Of a DNA stretch of 17,439 nucleotides, positions 7,103 to 13,200 are shown piece by piece. The notes below the pieces were generated by a model that was not told the origin of the DNA, made no database searches, and worked only from the letters and a program-made list of their open reading frames with translations. The stretch is from CADCTB01 sp035494015. Its GTDB lineage: Bacteria > Actinomycetota > Acidimicrobiia > Acidimicrobiales > AC-14. The position numbers and the translations under genes were made by a program. Numbering within the stretch: the stretch's first letter is position 1; each line of letters starts with the position of its first letter. The DNA lies in the NCBI GenBank assembly GCA_035494015.1, contig DATJHJ010000076.1, forward strand, positions 1 through 17,439, written 5' to 3'.

Positions 7103-8809
7103 TCAGACCGCGGGGGCCTCGACGGGGGCGACCGGGGCGGGGACCGGGAAGGTGGCCACCACCCGGGTGCCCTGACCCGGTGCCGAGGCCACGTCGAGCG
7201 ACCCGCCGAAGGAGCGGACCCGGTCCTCCATGTGCAGGAGGCCCCCCCGGCGGTGATCGGCACCGGTGTCGAAGCCCCGGCCGTCGTCGGCCACCGACAC
7301 CCGCAGCCACCCGTCGGCCATCACCAGGTCGACGGCGACCACGGAGGCGCCGGAGTGCTTGAGGGCGTTGGTCACCGCCTCGCCCAGCAGGAAGTAGGCC
7401 GCGCTCTCGACGGCCGGGGGCAGGCGCGGGAAGGCGTCGGGCCAGCAGCTGAGCCGCACCGACAGGGGCAGGCGACCGACGTAGCTGTGCAGGGCGGCGG
7501 CCAGGCCCCGGTCGAGCAGGATCGACGGGTACAGGTCCTGGGTCACCTCCCGCAGCTGCTCGATGACCTCGTCGAGCCGCTGGCCGAGCCGCTCGATATC
7601 GCCGGCGCCGTCGGTCTCCGCCAGCATGCCCACCTGCATCCGCAGGACGACGAGCTGCTGCTGCAGCCCGTCGTGGAGGTCCCGGGCCAGCCGGCCCCGC
7701 TCGCCGTCCTGGGCGGCGACGATCCGCTGCGAGCTCTCGCGCAGCTCGTCGGCCTGGGCGGCGATGGTGGCCAGCCGGGACTGCAGCTCGACCCGCATGT
7801 GCTCGAGCGAGCCGGCCAGGCGAGCGATCTCGACCCCGCCGCCGACCCGGAACGAGGCGTCCTCGTCGCCCCCCGCCACCTGCACGGCGGTGCCCGCCAG
7901 CTCCACGAGGGGCCGGATCAGGGCGCGGAACAGCAGCCAACCGAGGCCGAGGGCGACCAGGCCGGACAGCAGGGCCGACACCAACCGGGTCTGGGCCAGC
8001 GACCGCTGCAAGCTGGCCGTGGGGTTGGTCAGGACCACGCCGAGGTCGCCGCCGACCGGGTCGTCCGCCGAGCGGCTGACCGCGCTGTAGGCCACCATGC
8101 TCCGGTGACCGTCGACGTCGGCGACGGTCGGCCGGGTGCGGACTTCCCCGCTGGCTCCGGCGGCGGGCGGCGTCGTCGGTCGGATCGGCAGCGTGGACCC
8201 GGCGATGCGGCCGTCGGCCACCAGCACGATGTCGTCGACGCTGCCGATCTGCTTGCGCAGCTTGTAGGCGAACGGGTCCCAGAACTCGTACCCGCCGATC
8301 AGGACGAGCCGGTCCGGGCCGCTGCCCAGGGCGACCGGGACGACCTGGACGAAGCGCCCATTGGTGGTCGCCATCAGGCGGCTGGCCGCGTTGAGGCTCA
8401 CGGCGGCGTCGGGGGTGGCGGATGGCGCGGCGAGCGTGTCGCCCACGCCGATGGGCGGAGAAAGGTCGCGGCCCCCGGGGTCGAGGACGCGCAGGATGTC
8501 GAGCTCCAGGTTCCCGGCCGCCCGGCCGAGCTCGGCGACGAGGTCCGGGCGCTTCTGGGGGTCCAGCAGGCCCCGGGTGACCAGCTGCTCGGCCAGGTTC
8601 CGGCTGTTGACCAGCAGGTCCCGCTCCCGGTCGCTGTAGGCCTCCTGCAGCACGCCCAGGTGGCTGCGGGCCGCCGACCGGGCCTGGGCGTCGAGCGCCG
8701 AGCCCGTCAGCCGGGTGGCGACCACCGCGGTCACGCCCGTGGCCGCGGCCAGGGCCAGCACCAGGGCGCCGACCACCCGGACGAGGATCGACGAGCGCCG
8801 CGGGGTCAC
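7103..8809 (-). CDS. membrane sensor histidine kinase, HisKA_3 (NarX/DesK) type
   Basis: This is a 568-residue inner-membrane kinase. Transmembrane helix 1 (about 9-30) and helix 2 (about 275-297) flank an extracytoplasmic domain of about 240 residues that I cannot name with certainty; it is Cache-like in size. A HAMP linker (298-350) and a short coiled coil lead to the dimerisation/phosphorylation helix with His379 in ARDLHDGLQQQL. The ATPase domain has its N-box at EAVTNALKHS (Asn481) and G-box DDGRGF (508-513). The start is GTG at 8809, which overlaps the stop of the solute-binding protein gene as GTGA, so the two are translationally coupled. This suggests that the binding protein presents a ligand to the kinase. 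The NarL-type regulator gene meets it tail to tail. A longer in-frame reading upstream is an artefact of GC-rich sequence. Confidence 0.93.
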   Translation of the reverse strand: MTPRRSSILVRVVGALVLALAAATGVTAVVATRLTGSALDAQARSAARSHLGVLQEAYSDRERDLLVNSRNLAEQLVTRGLLDPQKRPDLVAELGRAAGNLELDILRVLDPGGRDLSPPIGVGDTLAAPSATPDAAVSLNAASRLMATTNGRFVQVVPVALGSGPDRLVLIGGYEFWDPFAYKLRKQIGSVDDIVLVADGRIAGSTLPIRPTTPPAAGASGEVRTRPTVADVDGHRSMVAYSAVSRSADDPVGGDLGVVLTNPTASLQRSLAQTRLVSALLSGLVALGLGWLLFRALIRPLVELAGTAVQVAGGDEDASFRVGGGVEIARLAGSLEHMRVELQSRLATIAAQADELRESSQRIVAAQDGERGRLARDLHDGLQQQLVVLRMQVGMLAETDGAGDIERLGQRLDEVIEQLREVTQDLYPSILLDRGLAAALHSYVGRLPLSVRLSCWPDAFPRLPPAVESAAYFLLGEAVTNALKHSGASVVAVDLVMADGWLRVSVADDGRGFDTGADHRRGGLLHMEDRVRSFGGSLDVASAPGQGTRVVATFPVPAPVAPVEAPAV

Positions 8810-10056
8810 GGGACCGCGGTCGCGATCGAGCGGTCCTGGGCCTGGTGCAGGGCGACCTGGGGATCGGCGCCCCCGACCCGGAAGATCTGGTCGAGGGCGT
8901 CGCTGAACTGCTCGGCCGGCCCGTTGAAGGCGCCCAGCTTGGGCGGGTGGGCGGTACGCAGTTGGGAGAGGAAGACCTGCTGGTCCCGGTCGGCGAACCA
9001 GGGGTCGTCGAACACGCGGGTGCGCACGGGCAGGCGCCCCTCCTCCTTGGCCAGGCGCAGGGCGCTCTCGTCCGAGATGAGGTGGGTCATGAACTCGAAG
9101 GCCAGCTCCCGGTGCTCGGACTTGAGGGGGACCCACATGCTGCTCCCGCCCATGGCCGAGCCGGCGGCGGCAGCGGAAGGGCCGTGGGGCATGAGGGTGA
9201 CCCGGAAGTCGCCGCCGGGCACGAACTTGTGGAGGGTGGCCAGGTCCCAGGAGCCGCTGGCGTACATCGCCGCCGCTCCGGTGGCCAGGAGGGCGACGGC
9301 GTCCCCGTCGTGCGAGTCGGCCGCCCGGGGCGGGTAGGCGTAGCCCTTGTCGATGAGCCCGGACAGGAACGAGACGGCCTGCACGACGTTGGGGGCGTCG
9401 AGGGTGAGCTGGGGCTGGCCCTGGTCGTCCACCGCCACCGTCTCGCCGCCGTTGGCCTTGATCCACCCGTAGGTCCACCACGTGCTGTTGGGGACGACGA
9501 ACCCGCGGCGCCGGCCGTCCGGCGTGGTCAGGGCCTTGGCCAGGGCCTCGAAGTCGGCGAAGGACATGGCCGGCCCCGGCTCGGCCACGCCGGCCTGGCG
9601 CAGGACGTCGGCGTTGTAGATCAGGACCAGGGCGTTGGTGTCGAGGGGGACGCCATAGCGGTGGCCGGCCCAGGTGACGTCCTCCAGGGCGCCGGGAAAG
9701 AAGTCGGCCGGGTTGAGGTGGGCGGCCCACAGATCGTCCAGGGGCTGGGCCAGGCCCTGCCCGGCGGCCGAGAAGGCGTGGCCCTGGACGACGTCGGGGG
9801 CGGTGCCCGCGCCCGCTCCCGCCCGGACCGCGTCGGTCAGCAGCGAGATCGGCCCCTTGTCCACCACCACCCGTACATCGGGGTGCTCCCGCTCGAAGCT
9901 GCGCACCGCGTCGACGAACGGCCCGGTCACCCAGTCGTCGGTCATGAGCACGCGCAGCATCGTGCGCGGCTCGCCCGGGCCGGAACTGCCACACCCGGTG
10001 GCCAGGAGGGCCATCACCACCACGAGCACGCCGCCGAGCCTCCGGCCGGGCTTCAC
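8806..10056 (-). CDS. extracellular solute-binding lipoprotein, family 1 (sugar type)
   Basis: This is a 416-residue secreted lipoprotein. The basic N-terminus MKPGRRL, a hydrophobic stretch and the lipobox LATGC (Cys22) mark lipid attachment outside the membrane. The mature part resembles carbohydrate-binding proteins of ABC importers: FVDAVRSFEREHPDVRVVV, APDVVQGHAF, GVPLDTNALVLIYNADVLRQAG, the MYASGSWDLATL region and AFEFMTHLISDESALRLAKEEGRLPV. The GTG at 10056 gives a proper signal peptide. No ABC permease or ATPase gene is adjacent. Instead the stop overlaps the start of a sensor kinase, so a sensory role or a transporter encoded elsewhere is likely. The ligand cannot be read from sequence; an oligosaccharide is only a family-based guess. 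Confidence 0.93.
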   Translation of the reverse strand: MKPGRRLGGVLVVVMALLATGCGSSGPGEPRTMLRVLMTDDWVTGPFVDAVRSFEREHPDVRVVVDKGPISLLTDAVRAGAGAGTAPDVVQGHAFSAAGQGLAQPLDDLWAAHLNPADFFPGALEDVTWAGHRYGVPLDTNALVLIYNADVLRQAGVAEPGPAMSFADFEALAKALTTPDGRRRGFVVPNSTWWTYGWIKANGGETVAVDDQGQPQLTLDAPNVVQAVSFLSGLIDKGYAYPPRAADSHDGDAVALLATGAAAMYASGSWDLATLHKFVPGGDFRVTLMPHGPSAAAAGSAMGGSSMWVPLKSEHRELAFEFMTHLISDESALRLAKEEGRLPVRTRVFDDPWFADRDQQVFLSQLRTAHPPKLGAFNGPAEQFSDALDQIFRVGGADPQVALHQAQDRSIATAVP

Positions 10057-10091
10057 GTCGGAAGTTGACCAGCCTCGGGGGGTGGGCGCAA

Positions 10092-10105
10092 GGGTGGTAG
10101 CACCC
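10092..10105. repeat. inverted repeat GGGTG-GTAG-CACCC upstream of the binding-protein gene
   Basis: A perfect 5-base inverted repeat with a 4-base centre lies in the 55-base gap between the Rieske-like gene and the binding-protein gene, 36 bases before the latter's GTG. It could be an operator or a small hairpin after the upstream gene. No T-run typical of a terminator follows. It shares the GGTAG plus C-run core with 6385-6408. Confidence 0.4.
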
Positions 10106-10111
10106 CCGCGC

Positions 10112-10627
10112 CTAGTAGCCGGCCGGCTGGGTGGTCGGGACGGTCGGGGCGATGGGGTGGCTGAGGTCGACGACGATGCGGCCCTTGTCGTTCACCGTCG
10201 TCGGGAAGGCGACCAGCCCGGTGCCGTCGGCGGGGTAGATGCGGCCGTCGCACGGGTCGGTGAAGTGGCGGGCGGCCTGGTCCCAGCGGAGCACGCACTG
10301 GCGGGAGGCGCCCGTGGCCCGGGCCTCGAAGGCCACCCATTCGTTGCCGCCCAGGTGCTGGACGAAGATGTCCCGCGACCGGCCCTGCGGGTCGGGGAAG
10401 AGGAACGGGCCCGAGCGGGCCACGCTGGTGGCCAGCTGGCTGGCCGAGCCCACCGTGAACTGGCCGGCCAGGCTGTCGCCCTTGCCCGACTTGGCCGTGC
10501 CGCCCGTGCTGGCCACCCGCCCGACGATGGCGAACAGCAGGCCGGCCACGAGCACGCCGGCCACCGCGGTGAAGACCAGGGTGCGGGCGCGCGAGGTAGA
10601 GGGGTCCGGGGTTTCGGGCGGGGCCAC
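10112..10627 (-). CDS. membrane-anchored protein with a degenerate Rieske-like domain
   Basis: This is a 171-residue protein. It has a short proline-rich N-terminus, one transmembrane helix (about 16-36), a Gly/Ser/Lys linker and an extracytoplasmic domain. The segment around CVLRWDQAARHFTDPCDG (Cys111, Cys126) aligns by eye with the Rieske pattern CTHLGCxLxWD...CPCHG. The aligned positions of the two Cys and two His cluster ligands are Gly, Ser, Asp124 and Asp127, while the two disulfide cysteines remain. If this reading is right, the fold is retained without an iron-sulfur cluster. The start at GTG 10627 sits six bases after CATACT; longer in-frame starts would overlap sucC. It could be co-transcribed with the binding protein downstream (55-base gap). 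The function is unknown. Confidence 0.8.
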   Translation of the reverse strand: MAPPETPDPSTSRARTLVFTAVAGVLVAGLLFAIVGRVASTGGTAKSGKGDSLAGQFTVGSASQLATSVARSGPFLFPDPQGRSRDIFVQHLGGNEWVAFEARATGASRQCVLRWDQAARHFTDPCDGRIYPADGTGLVAFPTTVNDKGRIVVDLSHPIAPTVPTTQPAGY

Positions 10628-10646
10628 CCCCCTAGTATGCGGGGCG
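10628..10646. promoter_or_regulatory. bidirectional promoter region between the Rieske-like gene and sucC
   Basis: Only 19 bases separate two divergent GTG starts. On the + strand TAGTAT (10633-10638) ends eight bases before the sucC start. On the - strand CATACT (10639-10634) ends six bases before the Rieske-like start. The two -10 elements overlap almost completely, so both -35 regions would lie inside the opposing coding sequence. No good -35 consensus is visible on either side. Confidence 0.55.
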
Positions 10647-11798
10647 GTGGATCTCCTCGAGCACGCGGGCAAGCGCGTCCTGGCCGCCCACGGCGTTCCC
10701 GTCCCCATCGGGCATCTGGCCGTCGACGTGGAACAGGCCGTCGCCGCCGGCGCAGCCATCGGCTACCCGGTGGCGGTCAAGGCCCAGGTCCCGGTCGGTG
10801 GGCGGGGCAAGGCGGGCGGGATCAAGGTGGCCGGCGACGCCGAGGAGGTGGCCGCGGCCACGGCCGCCATCCTGGGCATGTCGATCAAGGGCCACGTGGT
10901 CCGGCGGGTGTGGGTGGAGGAGGCGCTGGCCGCGGCCCGCGAGCTCTACCTGTCGTTCACCTTCGACCGGTCGGCCAAGCGCCACCTCGGCCTGCTCTCG
11001 GGGCGGGGCGGGGTCGACATCGAGGAGGTGGCGGCCGAGTACCCGGAGGCCATCCACCGCTTCCACGTCGACCCCCTCGACGGCCTGTCGTCCGCGGCGG
11101 CGCAGGCGGCCGTCGACGGCGCGGGCATCACCGGCGACGCGGCCGAGCCGCTGGCCGACCTGCTGGTGAAGCTGTTCGACGCCTACGTCGCCGAGGACGC
11201 CGAGCTGGTGGAGGTCAACCCGCTGGCCGTGGTGGCCGACGGGCGGGTCCTGGCCCTCGACGCCAAGGTGATCTTGGACGACAACGCGGCGTGGCGGCAC
11301 CCGGGCTGGGAGGGGTGGCGGGACCTGGAGGATCTCGACCCCCGCGAGCGGGCCGCCCGGGAGCGGGGCCTGACCTACGTCGGGCTGGACGGGAGCGTGG
11401 GCATCATCGGCAACGGGGCCGGCCTGGTCATGAGCACGCTGGACGTGGTGGCGCAGGCCGGCGGGCGGGCGGCCAACTTCCTCGACGTGGGCGGCGGGGC
11501 GTCGGCCGACGTGATCACGGCCGCCCTCGAGGTGGTCAACGCCGACCCCGCGGTCCGCGCCATCTTCGTCAACATCTTCGGCGGGATCACCCGGGGCGAG
11601 GAGGTGGCGAACGGGATCGTGGAGGCGCTGGGCCGGGTCGACCTGCACAGCCCGATCGTGGTGCGCCTCGACGGGACCAACGCGGAGGAGGGGCGGGCCA
11701 TCCTCGCGTCGCACGAGTCGGACCGGTTGATCTCCCGCCCGACGATGGAGGTGGCGGCGGCCACCGCGGTCGACCTGGCCTGGTCGGCGGCCCGGTGA
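10647..11798 (+). CDS. sucC: succinyl-CoA synthetase (ADP/GDP-forming), beta subunit
   Basis: This is a 383-residue subunit of the TCA-cycle enzyme that converts succinyl-CoA to succinate with nucleotide triphosphate formation. The N-terminal ATP-grasp domain starts with DLLEHAGKRVLAAHGVPVP and has Lys45 in VAVKAQVPVGGRGKAGG. VEVNPLAVV lies in the metal-binding region, and the C-terminal ligase domain has GIIGNGAGLVMSTLDVV and FVNIFGGITRGEEVANGI. GTG at 10647 gives the canonical N-terminus. An upstream in-frame extension is open but antisense to the Rieske-like gene and unlikely. It is coupled to sucD by a GTGA overlap. It seems to be transcribed from the divergent promoter just upstream as a leaderless message. 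Confidence 0.96.
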   Translation: MDLLEHAGKRVLAAHGVPVPIGHLAVDVEQAVAAGAAIGYPVAVKAQVPVGGRGKAGGIKVAGDAEEVAAATAAILGMSIKGHVVRRVWVEEALAAARELYLSFTFDRSAKRHLGLLSGRGGVDIEEVAAEYPEAIHRFHVDPLDGLSSAAAQAAVDGAGITGDAAEPLADLLVKLFDAYVAEDAELVEVNPLAVVADGRVLALDAKVILDDNAAWRHPGWEGWRDLEDLDPRERAARERGLTYVGLDGSVGIIGNGAGLVMSTLDVVAQAGGRAANFLDVGGGASADVITAALEVVNADPAVRAIFVNIFGGITRGEEVANGIVEALGRVDLHSPIVVRLDGTNAEEGRAILASHESDRLISRPTMEVAAATAVDLAWSAAR

Positions 11799-12682
11799 GC
11801 ATCCTGGTCGACAAGTCCACCCGGGTGGTGGTGCAGGGGTTGACGGGCAGCCAGGGCCGGTTCCACGGGCTGCGCAACCGGGCCTACGGGACCAACGTGG
11901 TCGCCGGGGTCACGCCGGGCAAGGGCGGGACCGACGTCGACGGCATCCCGGTCTTCGACACCGTCGCCGACGCCGTGGCCGCCACCGGCTGCGACGCCAG
12001 CCTGGTCTTTGTCCCGGCCCGGGGGGCGGCCGCCGCCGTGGTCGAGGCCGCGGACGCCGGCGTCGCCCTGGTGGTCTGCATCACCGAAGGGATCCCCCTG
12101 CACGACGAGGCCCGCACGTTCGCCCACCTCCTGCGGAACTGCCCCGGTACCCGGCTGCTCGGGCCGAACTGCCCGGGCGTGATCTCCCCCGGCCTGGCCA
12201 ACCTCGGCATCACCCCGGGGGAGATCGCCCTGCCCGGCGGGCCGGTGGGTGTGGTGTCCCGGTCCGGGACGCTCACGTACCAGGCCCTGCAGGAGCTGAC
12301 CCAGAAGGGGATCGGCCAGACCACGTGCGTCGGGATCGGCGGCGACCCCGTGCCGGGGACCGGCTTCATCGACTGCCTGCGCCTGTTCCAGGCCGACCCC
12401 GACACCCGGGCGGTCATCCTCATCGGCGAGATCGGCGGGGCGGACGAGGAGGCGGCCGCGGCCTACATCGCCGCCGAGATGGACAAGCCGGTGGTGGCCT
12501 ATGTGGCCGGGGTGACCGCCCCGGCGGGGCGGCGGATGGGCCACGCCGGGGCCATCGTGTCGGGGGGCAAGGGCGGCGCGGCGGCCAAGATCGAGGCCTT
12601 GCAGGACGCCGGGGCGTCGGTCGTGCTGAGCCCCACCGAGCTCGGCGACCGCATGGTGGAGGTGCTCGCCACCCTGTCCTGA
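11795..12682 (+). CDS. sucD: succinyl-CoA synthetase, alpha subunit
   Basis: This is a 295-residue catalytic partner of SucC. The N-terminal CoA-binding Rossmann domain begins with DKSTRVVVQGLTGSQGRFH, followed by LGPNCPGVISPG and SRSGTLTYQALQELTQKG. The ligase domain carries the phosphohistidine His250 in MGHAGAIVSGGKGGAAAK and GIGGDPVPGTGFIDCL. Length is normal. The GTG at 11795 overlaps the sucC stop as GTGA, which implies coupled synthesis of the two subunits in equal amounts. Confidence 0.97.
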   Translation: MSILVDKSTRVVVQGLTGSQGRFHGLRNRAYGTNVVAGVTPGKGGTDVDGIPVFDTVADAVAATGCDASLVFVPARGAAAAVVEAADAGVALVVCITEGIPLHDEARTFAHLLRNCPGTRLLGPNCPGVISPGLANLGITPGEIALPGGPVGVVSRSGTLTYQALQELTQKGIGQTTCVGIGGDPVPGTGFIDCLRLFQADPDTRAVILIGEIGGADEEAAAAYIAAEMDKPVVAYVAGVTAPAGRRMGHAGAIVSGGKGGAAAKIEALQDAGASVVLSPTELGDRMVEVLATLS

Positions 12683-12695
12683 GGGGCGACAATAC

Positions 12696-12718
12696 CTGCA
12701 CCTGTACACTAGGTGCAG
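12696..12718. promoter_or_regulatory. MarR operator: perfect inverted repeat over -10 and start codon
   Basis: CTGCACCT (12696-12703) and AGGTGCAG (12711-12718) form a perfect 8-base inverted repeat with a 7-base centre. The centre holds TACACT (12705-12710), a good -10 element that ends seven bases before the marR GTG at 12718; the right arm includes the first base of that codon. A dimeric MarR protein bound here would block its own leaderless promoter, so autorepression is the obvious inference. Confidence 0.75.
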
Positions 12719-13200
12719 TGGTACACGAAAGTTCGGTGGACGATCCGGCCGTCGACGCGCTGCTGGTGGCGTCCCGGGCCCTGGTGGCGGTGGCGGCCCG
12801 GTCGCTGGCCGACATCGACGACATCACCCTGCCGCAGTACCGGGCCCTGATCGTCCTGCGCAACCACCCCGGGATCGCGGTCACCGACCTGGCCGAGGCC
12901 CTGGACGTCCACCCGTCGACCGCCACCCGCCTGTGCGACCGGCTGGCCCGCAAGCAGTTGATCCGCCGGGCCCAAGGGACGCAGGACCGCCGGTCCACCG
13001 AGCTGCACCTGGCCGCTGGCGGCCGCCGCCTGATCGAACGCGTCACCGACCGTCGCCGCCGGGACCTGGCCGCCATCGCCGCCAAGCTGCCGGACGACGT
13101 CCGGGCCCGGGCGGTCGAGGCCCTCGTCGCCTTCGCCGAGGCGGCCGGCGAGCCGGTGGGGCTGGACCTGTTCGGCTGGGAGCCGGCCGAGCCGTCGTGA
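12718..13200 (+). CDS. MarR-family transcriptional regulator
   Basis: This is a 160-residue winged-helix regulator. The N-terminal helical dimerisation region ends in ITLPQYRALIVLRNHPG. The recognition region reads VTDLAEALDVHPSTATRLCDRLARKQLI, followed by the wing with the typical DRR (GTQDRRSTELHLAAGGRRLIE). The GTG at 12718 was chosen because it sits seven bases from a -10 element; longer in-frame readings extend into sucD. The stop overlaps the start of the CLC gene as GTGA. The palindrome at its start suggests control of itself and of the transporter. The ligand is unknown; the operon suggests an ion- or acid-stress-linked signal, which is speculation. Confidence 0.93.
   Translation: MVHESSVDDPAVDALLVASRALVAVAARSLADIDDITLPQYRALIVLRNHPGIAVTDLAEALDVHPSTATRLCDRLARKQLIRRAQGTQDRRSTELHLAAGGRRLIERVTDRRRRDLAAIAAKLPDDVRARAVEALVAFAEAAGEPVGLDLFGWEPAEPS

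Noticed and set aside
7103..9994. A single 963-codon minus-strand frame through the kinase and binding-protein region
   Set aside because: Only the part from 8809 downwards is kinase-like. The upstream part is the wrong frame of the binding-protein gene, which has its own signal peptide and family motifs.
10092..10105. Rho-independent terminator after the Rieske-like gene
   Set aside because: The stem has only five pairs and no T-run follows on the minus strand, so an operator or chance is at least as likely.
10239..10646. Extended N-terminus of SucC
   Set aside because: The extension is antisense to the Rieske-like gene, and the canonical SucC N-terminus begins exactly at GTG 10647.
12325..12717. 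Extended N-terminus of the MarR regulator
   Set aside because: It runs in another frame through sucD with low-complexity sequence. The operator and -10 place the start at 12718.
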